A stretch of DNA of 64,000 bases from Streptomyces alfalfae (GCF_004127445.1 NZ_QEXM01000042.1:1-64000), one strand, 5' to 3'; counted from the first letter of the stretch, positions 24,699 through 33,606 are shown. Notes: generated by a model from the letters alone, not told the origin. Translations and numbers: made by a program.

Positions 24699-25723
24699 GC
24701 GTTGGCCCCCGAGTACTCCTTGCGGCGCGCGATGATCAGGCGGGCCGCGCCGTTGACCAGCAGGGTGATGAGGAAGAGCACCAGGCCGGAGGCGATGAGC
24801 GCGTCCTGGCCGTACTCGCTGGCCTCGTTGAACTTGCTGGCGATGTTCTGTGCGAAGGTGCCGCCGCCGTAGTCGAGGACCGAGGCGTTGATGAGGAAGT
24901 TCGGGGAGAGCACGGTGGCCACGGCGATCGTCTCGCCGAGCGCGCGGCCGAGGCCCAGCATCGAGGCGGAGATGATGCCGGAGCGGCCGAAGGGCAGCAC
25001 CGACATGCGGATGACCTCCCAGCGCGTGGCGCCGAGGGCCAGCGCGGCCTCCTCGTGCATCTTCGGGACCTGGAGGAAGACCTCGCGGCTCACGTTGGTG
25101 ATGATCGGCAGGATCATGATCGCGAGCAGGATGCCGACGGTCATCAGGGAGCGCGGGGCGCCGCCCTCGTACTCGAAGATCCCGGTCCAGCCGAAGTAGT
25201 CGTCGAGCCAGCTGTAGAGGCCGGTCAGGCTGGGGGCGACGACGAGGGCGCCCCACAGGCCGTACACGATCGAGGGCACGGCGGCCAGCAGGTCGATCAC
25301 GTAGGCGATCGGGGAGGCCAGCTTGCGCGGCGCGTAGTGCGAGATGAAGAGCGCGATGCCGATGGCGACGGGGACGGCGATCGCGAGGGCGATCACCGAG
25401 CTCACGACGGTGCCGAAGACCAGGACCGCGATGCCGAAGTACGGCTTGCCGCCGGTGCTCACGCCGGCCGGGTCCCACTCGAAGGTGGTGAGGAAGTTGC
25501 CGGTGTTGTCGGCGAGCGCGAGGGTCGTGCGGTACGCGAGGAACAGCGCGATCGCGGCCATGATCACGAGGAGCGCGATGCCGGAGCCCCGGGAGAAGCC
25601 GAGGAAGATCCGGTCGCCCGGCCGGGTGGCGCCGCGTGCGGCGGCCTTGCTCGCGGGGGCGACGGGCTCGCGGTCGACGGGGGGTGGAGCGGGGGCTGTC
25701 GTGTTGCTGCTTGATATGTCCAT
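24695..25723 (-). CDS. pstC: Phosphate ABC transporter permease PstC
   Basis: A 342-aa permease with six helices and the coupling loop EAALALGATRWEVIRMSVLP; GRALGETIAVATVLS is the PstC signature. ATG 25723 (MDISSSN) was chosen over an upstream in-frame start because a GGAGAA site lies 5-10 nt before it. It overlaps pstA by 4 nt and follows pstS by 114 nt. Confidence 0.96.
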   Translation of the reverse strand: MDISSSNTTAPAPPPVDREPVAPASKAAARGATRPGDRIFLGFSRGSGIALLVIMAAIALFLAYRTTLALADNTGNFLTTFEWDPAGVSTGGKPYFGIAVLVFGTVVSSVIALAIAVPVAIGIALFISHYAPRKLASPIAYVIDLLAAVPSIVYGLWGALVVAPSLTGLYSWLDDYFGWTGIFEYEGGAPRSLMTVGILLAIMILPIITNVSREVFLQVPKMHEEAALALGATRWEVIRMSVLPFGRSGIISASMLGLGRALGETIAVATVLSPNFLINASVLDYGGGTFAQNIASKFNEASEYGQDALIASGLVLFLITLLVNGAARLIIARRKEYSGANA

Positions 25724-25837
25724 GGGGTTCTCCGGTCTGCGGAGCTGCCGTGCGCGTGGCGCGGGCGCTCCGTGGCGGCGGTGCACCGGACGGTGCGGCC
25801 GGCCCGGCTCAGCGGGCCGGCCGCACTCGTTTCGCTG

Positions 25838-26962
25838 TTAGCTCAGGCCCGCGACGGTGGTGCGGACCTTGGAGATGATCTCGGCCGGGATCGGCGCGTA
25901 GTCGTTCTCCTTGAGGACGTTCTGGCCGTCCTCGCTGGCGATGTAGGTCAGGAAGGACTTCGTGGCCGCGAGCGTCTCGGCCTTGTTGCCCTTCTCGCAG
26001 ACGACCTCGTACGTCACCAGGGTGATCGGGTAGGCGCCCTCGGCGGTCGGCTTGTAGTTCAGTTCGAGCGCGAGGTCCTTGCCCTTGCCGACGACCTTGG
26101 CCTCGGAGATGGCCTTGGAGGCGTTGTCGACGGTGGCCTTCACCGGCTCCTTGGCGTCCGTCTTCAGGTCGACGGTCTTGACGCCCTCGCCCGCGTAGGA
26201 CAGCTCGAAGTAGGAGATGGCGCCGGGGGTCTGCTTGACCTGGCCCGCGACACCGGCGGAGCCGTTGGCGGACTGGCCGCCCTTGGGCTCCCAGGACTTG
26301 CCCGGCTCGTACGGCCAGGCGTCGGGGGCCGCGCCCTTGAGGTACTTGGTGAAGTTGTCCGTGGTGCCGGACTCGTCGGAGCGGTGGAAGGCCTGGACCT
26401 TGGTCTTCGGGAGCTTGGCGTCGGGGTTGAGCTTGGAGATCGCCTTGTCGTCCCAGGTCTTGATCTTGTTGTTGAAGATGTCGGCCAGGGTCTTGGCGTC
26501 CAGCGTCAGCTCGTCGACGCCGGGGACGTTGAAGCCGACGGCGATGGGGCCGCCGACCATCGGCAGGTCGATGGCCTGGCTGTCCTTGCAGACCTTCTTG
26601 GACTTCTCGATCTCGTCGGGCTTCAGCGCGGAGTCGGTGCCGGCGAACGCCGTCTGGCCCTGGAGGAACGCCGTGATGCCCGCGCCCGAACCCGTCGGGT
26701 TGTAGTTCAGCTGCACGTCCTTGCAGTTGGTCGTGTAGACCTTCCGCCAGGCGTCGACCGCGTTCTTCTGCGCGGACGAGCCCGAGGCCGCGAGCTGGCC
26801 CTTGGCGTCGTCGCACTTGATGTTGGCGTTGGCGCTGGTCTCCTTGCCGCCGTCGCCGGAGCTCGTGTCGTCGGAGCCGCACGCCGTGAGGGCCAGGGCG
26901 CCGGAGACGGCGAGGGCGCCGAGGGAGAGGGCGCGGAGCCGGTTCTTGCGCTGAAGCTTCAC
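25838..26962 (-). CDS. pstS: Phosphate-binding lipoprotein PstS
   Basis: A 374-aa phosphate-binding protein. The signal peptide runs to lipobox LTAC (Cys about residue 28). Phosphate-binding segments are visible: ASGSSAQKNAVDAW, NYNPTGSGAGITAFLQG and FHRSDESGTTDNFTKYL. The start is GTG, with GGAAGGA upstream. It opens the pst operon. The PHO box 100-139 nt upstream indicates PhoP control under phosphate limitation. Confidence 0.97.
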   Translation of the reverse strand: MKLQRKNRLRALSLGALAVSGALALTACGSDDTSSGDGGKETSANANIKCDDAKGQLAASGSSAQKNAVDAWRKVYTTNCKDVQLNYNPTGSGAGITAFLQGQTAFAGTDSALKPDEIEKSKKVCKDSQAIDLPMVGGPIAVGFNVPGVDELTLDAKTLADIFNNKIKTWDDKAISKLNPDAKLPKTKVQAFHRSDESGTTDNFTKYLKGAAPDAWPYEPGKSWEPKGGQSANGSAGVAGQVKQTPGAISYFELSYAGEGVKTVDLKTDAKEPVKATVDNASKAISEAKVVGKGKDLALELNYKPTAEGAYPITLVTYEVVCEKGNKAETLAATKSFLTYIASEDGQNVLKENDYAPIPAEIISKVRTTVAGLS

Positions 26963-27061
26963 TTTCGGGTGTTCCTTCCGGGAGCCGCCGGCCCTTTGCT
27001 GGCGGCGTGCGATGTCTGTCTTGCGCTTCTCTGTCGTGCAAGGCCGAAATTAGGCAGAACA

Positions 27062-27101
27062 GGTGAAGCGGCCGACTGGCGCGAGTGAACGGGGGGTGAA
27101 C
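27062..27101 (-). promoter_or_regulatory. PHO box (PhoP-binding direct repeats) of pstS
   Basis: On the minus strand GTTCACC (27101-27095) and GTTCACT (27090-27084) lie exactly 11 bp apart. A degenerate CTTCACC (27068-27062) lies another 22 bp downstream. This is the 11-bp direct-repeat layout of Streptomyces PhoP boxes. A TAATTT-like -10 sequence follows toward pstS. Confidence 0.9.
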
Positions 27102-27151
27102 CTCGGCGGTCGGCCTGGTTAGACAACGCGTGACGTAACGTACCGGAGTGG

Positions 27152-27577
27152 TTACGTGGAGTGGAAAACGGCGAGCAGGGCGTCGACGAGCTGCCTGTCG
27201 CGCACCTGCGTGAGCAGGTCACGGGCCTCGGCGGGCGGCAGCCACCGGACGCGGTCGACCTCGTCGCCGGGCTCGAAGTGACCGCCGGTGGCCTCGGCCG
27301 CCCAGTAGTCGACGCGCTTGGGGCGGCCCCGCACGGTGTAGTGCACCGTGGGCAGCCGGGCGCCGGGCGCGCAGCGCTGCCCGGTCTCCTCCTCGACCTC
27401 GCGCACGGCCCCCGCGAGGGCGTCCTCGCCCGGCTTCAGCTTGCCCTTGGGGAAGGACCAGTCGTCGTAGCGGGGGCGGTGGACCAGGCAGAGCTCGGGG
27501 CCGCCGCCGGCGGGGGAGCGGCGCCACAGGACGCAGCCCGCCGCCAGGACCGGCGCCCCGGGCTCGGGAGGCGTCAT
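27152..27577 (-). CDS. Nudix hydrolase
   Basis: A 141-aa MutT-like enzyme. The Nudix box G-x5-E-x7-REVEEETG is present (GKLKPGEDALAGAVREVEEE). It lies third in an apparent ppk-CHAD-Nudix operon, with its ATG overlapping the CHAD stop. It may hydrolyse nucleotide or inositol/diadenosine polyphosphates; the polyphosphate context fits the latter, as inference. It lacks the phosphoglycerate-mutase domain found in some mycobacterial relatives. Confidence 0.92.
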   Translation of the reverse strand: MTPPEPGAPVLAAGCVLWRRSPAGGGPELCLVHRPRYDDWSFPKGKLKPGEDALAGAVREVEEETGQRCAPGARLPTVHYTVRGRPKRVDYWAAEATGGHFEPGDEVDRVRWLPPAEARDLLTQVRDRQLVDALLAVFHST

Positions 27578-28689
27578 CGGGCACCCGCCGTGCCGTGCTG
27601 CCAGACCTGCTGGAAGGCGAAGCGCGCCGCCTCGACCTCGTGCCGCTGGTCGGCGTGGAGCACGCCGAGGGCGTACGCCGTCGCCGGGGCGATACGGGGT
27701 GTCCGCGCCGCGTGGGCCGCGGCCTGGGCGGCGGTCGCGGCCTCGCGGTGGACGTCCAGCGCGTGGCCCGCCTCAAGGACCCGGGGGTCGGGGCAGGTGT
27801 GGCCGAGAAGGACCTCCTGGGCGTACCGGTGCAGGCGCAGCAGGGAGCGGACCTTCAGCCACGGGGCGTCCTGGGCGTCCGGCGCGGCGTCCGAGGCCAG
27901 GCCGTGGGTCAGGGCGCCCGCGTTGTACGGGTGGCCCGCCTGGCCCAGGGGCAGCGCGGCGACGGCCTCCGCGAGCTCCGCCTCGGCTCCGGCCGCCAGG
28001 TGCTTCGGATCGTCCGGGGCGTCGATGAGCGGGACCTCGCTGGCCAGGACGGCGATGGTGTCCGCCACTGCGTGGAAGCGGGAGGAGCCGAGGTCCTGGA
28101 GGGCGGTGGAGTGGGCCCGCGTCCGCGCGAGGGTGAGCTGCCGCTCCAGGAGGGCGGCGGCCTTGGCGGCGCCCACCGTCAGGCCGCTGGAACCTCTGCC
28201 CGCCTCGGCGGCGCCCGGCGGCCACCCGCTCCCGCCCACCGCGCGCCCGCCCATGGTGGCGGTGGACCGGCCGCCGGGGGCGAAGCCGCCCCCGGCGGCC
28301 GTGAGCGGGGCCAGGGCGGGGCCCGGCACTGACGGTGTCCCCGAGAGGCGGTGCAGGGCGTCCAGGAGGCGGCTCAGGCGCGCGGCGCAGGCGTGCTCCT
28401 GGGAGAGCGTGGCGCGCAGCCAGGCCAGCTCGGGGCGGAGCGCCGCCGCCCACTCGGGATCGAGCAGCGGGCGGAACGTGTGCAGCGCGGCGCTGATCCT
28501 GCGGGCAGCGCGGCGCAGGGCGCGGGCCGCCTCGAGGGACTCCTCCGCGCCCCGCGCGTCCGTCGTGGACTCACGGTGCAGCCGCAGCGAGCGCAGGAAC
28601 TCCGTGGCCTGGCCGCGCAGGTAGACCGGCAGGGCCTCGTCCGCCGCCCCGGTCGTCGCCACTGTCATCTCATGGTGTTGCTGTGCCAC
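27574..28689 (-). CDS. CHAD domain protein (polyphosphate-binding)
   Basis: A 371-aa protein made of two helical CHAD repeats rich in conserved His/Arg: RSLRLHRESTTDARGAEESL and AARALRRAARRISAALHTF in the first, RTRAHSTALQDLGSSRFHAV in the second. CHAD domains bind polyphosphate through basic surfaces. An Ala/Gly-rich disordered insert separates the halves. The GTG start at 28689 has GGAGG 7 nt upstream and overlaps the ppk stop by 20 nt. Context and family agree on a role in polyphosphate granules or regulation of Ppk product. Confidence 0.92.
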   Translation of the reverse strand: MAQQHHEMTVATTGAADEALPVYLRGQATEFLRSLRLHRESTTDARGAEESLEAARALRRAARRISAALHTFRPLLDPEWAAALRPELAWLRATLSQEHACAARLSRLLDALHRLSGTPSVPGPALAPLTAAGGGFAPGGRSTATMGGRAVGGSGWPPGAAEAGRGSSGLTVGAAKAAALLERQLTLARTRAHSTALQDLGSSRFHAVADTIAVLASEVPLIDAPDDPKHLAAGAEAELAEAVAALPLGQAGHPYNAGALTHGLASDAAPDAQDAPWLKVRSLLRLHRYAQEVLLGHTCPDPRVLEAGHALDVHREAATAAQAAAHAARTPRIAPATAYALGVLHADQRHEVEAARFAFQQVWQHGTAGAR

Positions 28690-31084
28690 GCCGGCGCCTC
28701 CGGGCGTCTATGAGCATCTCCTGTACGTTGCGCAGCGGCTGGCCTTCCGGATCCAGCGAGTGACGGGTCCAGTTGCCGTCGGCGCCCAGGTGCCAGGAGG
28801 CCGTGGTGTCCGACATGCCGGTCTCCAGGAGCCGGCTGAGGGCCGCGCGGTGCGCCGGGTCCTGGACTCTGACGAGCGCCTCGATGCGGCGGTCGAGATT
28901 GCGGTGCATCATGTCGGCGCTGCCGATCCACACCTCCGGCTCGCCCCCGTTGCCGAAGGCGAAGACGCGGGAGTGCTCCAGGAAGCGGCCGAGGACGGAC
29001 CGGACGCGGATGTTCTCCGAGAGCCCCGCGACGCCGGGCCGCAGCGCGCAGATCCCGCGCACCCACACGTCCACCTCGACGCCCGCCTGCGAAGCGCGGT
29101 ACAGCGCGTCGATGACGCCCTCGTCGACCATCGAGTTGACCTTGACGCGGACGTAGGCGGGGCGGCCGGCGCGGTGGTGCTGCGCCTCCTTCTCGATACG
29201 GGCCACGAGCCCGTCGCGCAGGGACTTGGGGGCCACGAGCAGCCGGCGGAAGGTCTCCCTGCGGGAGTAGCCGGAGAGGCGGTTGAAGAGGTCGGAGAGG
29301 TCCGCGCCGACCTCCGCGTTCGACGTGAGGAGGCCCAGGTCCTCGTAGAGCCGTGCCGTCTTGGGGTGGTAGTTGCCGGTGCCGACGTGCGAGTAGCGGA
29401 CCAGGGAGTCGCCCTCCTGGCGCACGACCAGGGAGAGCTTGCAGTGGGTCTTCAGGCCGACGATGCCGTAGACCACGTGGCACCCCGCCTCCTCCAGCTT
29501 CCTCGCCCACTTGATGTTGGCCTGCTCGTCGAAGCGGGCCTTGATCTCGACGAGGACGAGGACCTGCTTGCCGGACTCGGCGGCGTCGATGAGCGCGTCG
29601 ACTATGGGGGAGTCGCCCGAGGTGCGGTACAGCGTCTGCTTGATGGCGAGGACGTCCGGGTCGGCCGCCGCCTGCTCCAGGAACGCCTGCACGGAGGTGG
29701 AGAAGGAGTCGTAGGGGTGGTGCAGGAGCACGTCGCGCTCGCGGAGGGCGGCGAAGATGTCGGGCGCGGACGCCGACTCGACCTCGGCGAGGTCGCGGTG
29801 GGTGCCCGCCACGAACTTGGGGTACTTCAGCTCGGGCCGGTCCAGCTTGGCGATGCTGAAGAGCCCGGTGAGGTCGAGCGGGCCCGGCAGCGGATAGACC
29901 TCGGCCTCGCCGATCTTCAGCTCGCGCACCAGGAGGCTGAGGACGTTCGGCGCGATGGACTCCTCGACCTCCAGGCGCACCGGGGGCCCGAAGCGGCGCC
30001 GCATCAGCTCCTTCTCCAGGGCCTGGAGGAGGTTCTCGGCGTCGTCCTCCTCGACCTCCAGGTCCTCGTTCCTGGTGAGCCGGAACATGTGGTGCTCCTG
30101 GATCTCCATGCCCGGGAACAGCTCCTGGAGATGCGCGGGAGCGGCGATGACGTCCTCTATGGGGACGTAGCGCTGGGGCGAGGCCTCCAGGAAGCGCGAG
30201 AGCAGCGGCGGGACCTTGACGCGGGCGAAGTGCTGGTGCCCCGAGACGGGGTTGCGCACGACGACGGCGAGGTTGAGCGAGAGCCCCGAGATGTAGGGGA
30301 ACGGGTGCGCGGGGTCCACGGCCAGCGGCGTCAGGACGGGGAAGATCTGCTGCCGGAAGAGCGTGAAGAGGCGGGACTGCTCCTTGTCGGTCAGCTCGTG
30401 CCAGCGGACCAGCTGGATGCCCTCGTCGGCGAGGCCGGGCGCGACGTCGTCCTGGTAGCAGGCGGCGTGCCGGGCCATGAGCTCGCGGGAGCGGTTCCAG
30501 ATCAGTTCGAGGACCTCGCGGGGCTGGAGCCCCGAGGCCGAACGGGTGGCGACGCCGGTGGCGATGCGGCGCTTGAGGCCCGCCACGCGGACCATGAAGA
30601 ACTCGTCCAGGTTCGAGGCGAAGATCGCGAGGAAGTTCGCCCGTTCGAGGAGGGGGGTGTGCGGGTCCTCGGCGAGTTCGAGCACCCGCTCGTTGAAGGC
30701 GAGCCAGCTGCGCTCCCGGTCGAGGAACCGCCCCTGGGGCAGCCCTTCGCCGTTGTGCCCCGGCTGGGCGTCCTCGTCGTAGGAGTCGAGGTCGGCGTCG
30801 ATGTCGGGGGCGAGGTCGGAGACGGTGGCGGCGATGGTGTGCGGCCGGTGCGCGGCTATGGAACCGACGGAGGGCTGGGCGTGCTGTACCTGTCCCGGCG
30901 TGTTCTGCTGGCTCATGGAGCCATTCTTCCGCGAGGACCCGCCGATAGGCGCGTCGGAGAGCGCGGGAGTGAGACGGCGCTTCCCCTTCTTCGAGGACGG
31001 CTTCGCGTCCTCCGAGGACGGCTTCGCGTCCTTGGGGGACGGCTTCCCGTTCTTCGGCGACGGGTCGGGCACGGCGGGCTGCAT
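28670..31084 (-). CDS. ppk: Polyphosphate kinase 1
   Basis: An 804-aa enzyme that makes polyphosphate reversibly from ATP. The PPK N-terminal domain begins at RFLDRERSWLAFNERVLELA (about residue 118). The catalytic region contains VRYSHVGTGNYHPKTARLYE, with the autophosphorylated His, and the conserved RMFELTRN-like metal/ATP segments in the middle. An N-terminal extension of about 115 residues contains Ser/Lys/Asp repeats (KPSPKDAKPSSEDAKPSS) that look disordered. ATG 31084 is used; the internal ATG at 30916 (MSQQNTPGQ) has a GGAAG site and is a serious alternative. First gene of ppk-CHAD-Nudix. Confidence 0.95.
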   Translation of the reverse strand: MQPAVPDPSPKNGKPSPKDAKPSSEDAKPSSKKGKRRLTPALSDAPIGGSSRKNGSMSQQNTPGQVQHAQPSVGSIAAHRPHTIAATVSDLAPDIDADLDSYDEDAQPGHNGEGLPQGRFLDRERSWLAFNERVLELAEDPHTPLLERANFLAIFASNLDEFFMVRVAGLKRRIATGVATRSASGLQPREVLELIWNRSRELMARHAACYQDDVAPGLADEGIQLVRWHELTDKEQSRLFTLFRQQIFPVLTPLAVDPAHPFPYISGLSLNLAVVVRNPVSGHQHFARVKVPPLLSRFLEASPQRYVPIEDVIAAPAHLQELFPGMEIQEHHMFRLTRNEDLEVEEDDAENLLQALEKELMRRRFGPPVRLEVEESIAPNVLSLLVRELKIGEAEVYPLPGPLDLTGLFSIAKLDRPELKYPKFVAGTHRDLAEVESASAPDIFAALRERDVLLHHPYDSFSTSVQAFLEQAAADPDVLAIKQTLYRTSGDSPIVDALIDAAESGKQVLVLVEIKARFDEQANIKWARKLEEAGCHVVYGIVGLKTHCKLSLVVRQEGDSLVRYSHVGTGNYHPKTARLYEDLGLLTSNAEVGADLSDLFNRLSGYSRRETFRRLLVAPKSLRDGLVARIEKEAQHHRAGRPAYVRVKVNSMVDEGVIDALYRASQAGVEVDVWVRGICALRPGVAGLSENIRVRSVLGRFLEHSRVFAFGNGGEPEVWIGSADMMHRNLDRRIEALVRVQDPAHRAALSRLLETGMSDTTASWHLGADGNWTRHSLDPEGQPLRNVQEMLIDARRRRRGTATP

Positions 31085-31146
31085 TGCCCGAGCCTCGCAA
31101 GGCAGTCTGAATCAGCGGTTACGGCGACATGACGTGCGGGACATGG

Positions 31147-31194
31147 ACCGAAGGCCCCCGGGGGTCCCGGCGGCTCCCGGCGGGGGCCTTCGGT
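31147..31194 (-). terminator. Terminator after the GntR-ABC operon
   Basis: ACCGAAGGCCCCCG pairs with CGGGGGCCTTCGGT around a GC-rich loop. It lies 26 nt after the permease stop (31220) and upstream of ppk on the same strand, separating the two transcripts. It lacks a long T run. Confidence 0.8.
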
Positions 31195-31219
31195 GCGATT
31201 CCTCCCCTGACGGTACGGG

Positions 31220-32188
31220 TCAGGCGGCGCGGCGGCGCAGGACGCGGAAGGCGGCGTACACGACGGCCGCGGTGAGGGCGAGGAGGATGCCGGTCTCCAT
31301 CAACTGGGTGTGCCAGAAGTGGGATCGGGGGTGGTACTGCATGTACCAGCCGGTGACCTCGGTGTCGTCGGGGCAGGAGAAGCCGGGCTGCGGCTTCGGC
31401 AGGCACTGCCCCACGTAGAACCGGTCACCGGCGGCGTTGGTGACACCCTGGTCCATGGAGAAGGAGCCGGCGGGGTACTGGTCGGGAAAGGAATGGTCGG
31501 CGGACACGGGTCCCGTGGCGGTCCGTACGGGCGCCAGGCGCCAGCGGACGTTGCCCATCCCCCACAGGAGGAGGCCGGTGACGAGGCCGGTGGCGGCCAT
31601 CGCGGGCAGCGTGCGCCGCACGACGAACCCGATGAGCGTGCCGAGGGCCACGGCGAACAGGGAGTACGCGACCAGGGTGGGGCCGGTCGCCTCGTAGACG
31701 CCCCGGTCGGCCCAGTGGAGGTTCGCGCGGTGGCCGAGGGCCTTGGAGGCGCCGAGCCGGAGGGCCCCCATGAGAACGAGCGTCACGCCGAGGGCGATCG
31801 CGGCGGCCGTGGTCAGCCGTGAGGCGAGCCATCGTGCCGGGGAGATGGACTGGGTCCAGGAAAGCGCGTACACCCCGCTCTCCATCTCGCGGGCGATGTA
31901 CGGGCCCGCGACGAAGGCGCCGATGAGCACGGGCAGCAGGAGCAGCGCGAGGGCGCCGTTCTCCATGCTCGCGTAGAGCAGTTCGCGCGCGCTGGCGAAG
32001 CCGAGGAACGTCTCGCAGGACTTGTCCGCCAGGCAGTCGCCCACGGGTTCCGGATAGGCGTCGGCCGCCCAGCGGAGCCAGCCGGTGTAGACGAGCGCCG
32101 CCAGGAGAGCGGCGCCGCTCGTCCACAGCGTCGTCCGGTGCAGCCGTATGTCCACCCAGCGGGGACCCCGGAGCGTCGGCAGGCTCAT
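31220..32188 (-). CDS. ABC transporter permease (YtrC/ABC-2 type)
   Basis: A 322-aa membrane protein with about six helices and a large extracytoplasmic loop (residues 215-290) that carries two cysteines. GAFVAGPYIAREMESGVYAL is characteristic of ABC-2 permeases. Its ATG overlaps the ATPase stop in an ATGA junction. It forms an exporter or signalling complex with the ATPase, under the GntR-type repressor encoded first in the operon. Substrate unknown; relatives respond to cell-wall antibiotics. Confidence 0.9.
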   Translation of the reverse strand: MSLPTLRGPRWVDIRLHRTTLWTSGAALLAALVYTGWLRWAADAYPEPVGDCLADKSCETFLGFASARELLYASMENGALALLLLPVLIGAFVAGPYIAREMESGVYALSWTQSISPARWLASRLTTAAAIALGVTLVLMGALRLGASKALGHRANLHWADRGVYEATGPTLVAYSLFAVALGTLIGFVVRRTLPAMAATGLVTGLLLWGMGNVRWRLAPVRTATGPVSADHSFPDQYPAGSFSMDQGVTNAAGDRFYVGQCLPKPQPGFSCPDDTEVTGWYMQYHPRSHFWHTQLMETGILLALTAAVVYAAFRVLRRRAA

Positions 32189-33087
32189 GCCGTCACCCCC
32201 TGCGCGGGACGCGCCGTCGTGCCCGGCGTCAGCAGGACCGGTGCGTCCGGGGAGCGGAGATGGGCCAGCAACAGTTCCTCCAGGGATGGTTCTTCGACGT
32301 CCCAGCCGTCGCCGAGGGGGCCCTCGGGGCGGATCAGGGCGGTCACGCCGCGCCCGGTGGCGCGGGATTCGACGACGGTGTGCGGGGCGAGGCCGGCGAC
32401 GGGGTGCGCCCCGGTCACCAGGGCGTGTGCGGTGAGCAGGTCGTCGATGCCGCCGCCGAGCCTGACCCGCCCGTCGGAGACGAGGAGCAAGTGGTCGCAG
32501 GCTTCGGCGAGTTCGCCGACGATGTGCGAGGACATCACGACGGTCGTCCCGTGCTCGGCGGCCTCGGCCATGAGCGTGCCCATGAGCTGGTGGCGCGCGA
32601 GCGGGTCGAGGTCGGCCATGGGCTCGTCCAGGAGCAGGAGCTCGGCCCGCTTGCCCAGCGCGAGGGCGAGCGCGACCCGGGTGCGCTGCCCCCCGGAGAG
32701 CGTGCGGACGCGCGCCGCCATGTCGAGCCCCGCCCCGGCCACGACGCGCTCGGCCGCGGCCATGTCCCAGCGCCCGACGTTGAGTTCGGCCCCGAGCCGC
32801 AGCGTGTCGGCGACGCTGAGCCGCGGATGCAGCGGCTTGTCCTGGGCGACGTACGCCACGCGGGCGCGGGCCTCGGCGGGGCCGGCGCCGAGGACGGTCA
32901 GCGTGCCCGCGCTGGGGCGGCCGAGCCCGGCGGCCAGGGCGAGCAGGGTGGACTTGCCGGCGCCGTTGGGGCCGACGACCGCGCAGACGCGCCCCTCGGG
33001 CAGCCGGAACGTGCAGTCGCGCAGGGCGTGGCGGTGCCGGCCGTACTGTTTGCTCAAGGCGTGCGCCTCGATGGCGGTGCCGGTCAT
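32185..33087 (-). CDS. ABC transporter ATP-binding protein (YtrB-like)
   Basis: A 300-aa ATPase: Walker A GPNGAGKS near residue 40, signature LSGGQRTRVALALALG, Walker B LLLLDEPMADLDP and switch His in MSSHIVGEL. The C-terminal 80 residues are an extension typical of YtrB/BcrA-like proteins. It starts in an ATGA overlap with the repressor gene and ends in one with the permease gene, so three genes are translationally coupled. Confidence 0.92.
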   Translation of the reverse strand: MTGTAIEAHALSKQYGRHRHALRDCTFRLPEGRVCAVVGPNGAGKSTLLALAAGLGRPSAGTLTVLGAGPAEARARVAYVAQDKPLHPRLSVADTLRLGAELNVGRWDMAAAERVVAGAGLDMAARVRTLSGGQRTRVALALALGKRAELLLLDEPMADLDPLARHQLMGTLMAEAAEHGTTVVMSSHIVGELAEACDHLLLVSDGRVRLGGGIDDLLTAHALVTGAHPVAGLAPHTVVESRATGRGVTALIRPEGPLGDGWDVEEPSLEELLLAHLRSPDAPVLLTPGTTARPAQGVTA

Positions 33088-33488
33088 GCGGGGTCCCCCT
33101 CGGTGGCTGCTGACGGTGCGAACTGTTCTTCCAGTACGGCGCTGAAGAGCGCCGCCACGTCGTCCTTCTCCAGGCCCGCCGCACGGGCCCGCGCGGCCCA
33201 CTCGACGAGCTCCCCCCGCAGCGGCGAGTCCGCCGGTGCGCTGCCCAGTGACTTCCGCACGAAGGTGCCGAGGCCGCGGCGGGCCTCCACCAGGCCCTCG
33301 CGCTCCAGCTCCCGGTAGGCCTTCAGGACGGTGTTGGGGTTGATGGCGGTGGCTTCGACGACCTCGCGGGCCGTGGGCAGCTTGTCGCCGGGTTCCAGCA
33401 GGCCGAGGCGGAGCGCCTGGCGGGTCTGCTGGACGATCTGGAGATAGGTGGCGACGCCACTGCGCCGGTCGATGCGGAACTCGACCAC
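33084..33488 (-). CDS. GntR family repressor, YtrA subfamily
   Basis: A 134-aa regulator with the winged helix GDKLPTAREVVEATAINPN and VLKAYRELEREGLVEARRG, followed only by a short helical dimerisation tail as in YtrA proteins, not a large effector domain. The start is GTG at 33488 with GGGTGGTG upstream. It is the first gene of the ABC operon. A perfect 17-bp-arm palindrome begins 5 nt upstream of the start codon and is its probable operator, so the operon should be autorepressed. Confidence 0.93.
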   Translation of the reverse strand: MVEFRIDRRSGVATYLQIVQQTRQALRLGLLEPGDKLPTAREVVEATAINPNTVLKAYRELEREGLVEARRGLGTFVRKSLGSAPADSPLRGELVEWAARARAAGLEKDDVAALFSAVLEEQFAPSAATEGDPA

Positions 33489-33492
33489 TGCT

Positions 33493-33532
33493 GCACCACC
33501 CTTTCACTAATTGAGTAGTGAAAGGGTGGTGC
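33493..33532. promoter_or_regulatory. Perfect 40-bp palindromic operator of the GntR/ABC operon
   Basis: GCACCACCCTTTCACTA and its exact complement TAGTGAAAGGGTGGTGC flank the 6-nt centre ATTGAG. The inner ACTA/TAGT words resemble YtrA operators. It ends 4 nt before the GTG on the minus strand, so bound repressor would block promoter escape or the ribosome site. Confidence 0.9.
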
Positions 33533-33534
33533 AA

Positions 33535-33568
33535 GAAGGGGGCGGCGTCAAGTGACGCCGCCCCCTTC
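33535..33568 (-). terminator. Terminator of mshD
   Basis: GAAGGGGGCGGCGTCA and TGACGCCGCCCCCTTC form a perfect 16-bp stem with a 2-nt centre, 39 nt after the mshD stop. It directly abuts the palindromic operator of the next operon. Confidence 0.88.
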
Positions 33569-33606
33569 GGGTCTTGGCCGGCCCCGCGCTCGGCGGAACG
33601 GCGCGG

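Noticed and set aside
28760..31132. Plus-strand frame of 790 codons opposite ppk
   Set aside because: Complete antisense shadow of a gene with unmistakable polyphosphate kinase motifs.
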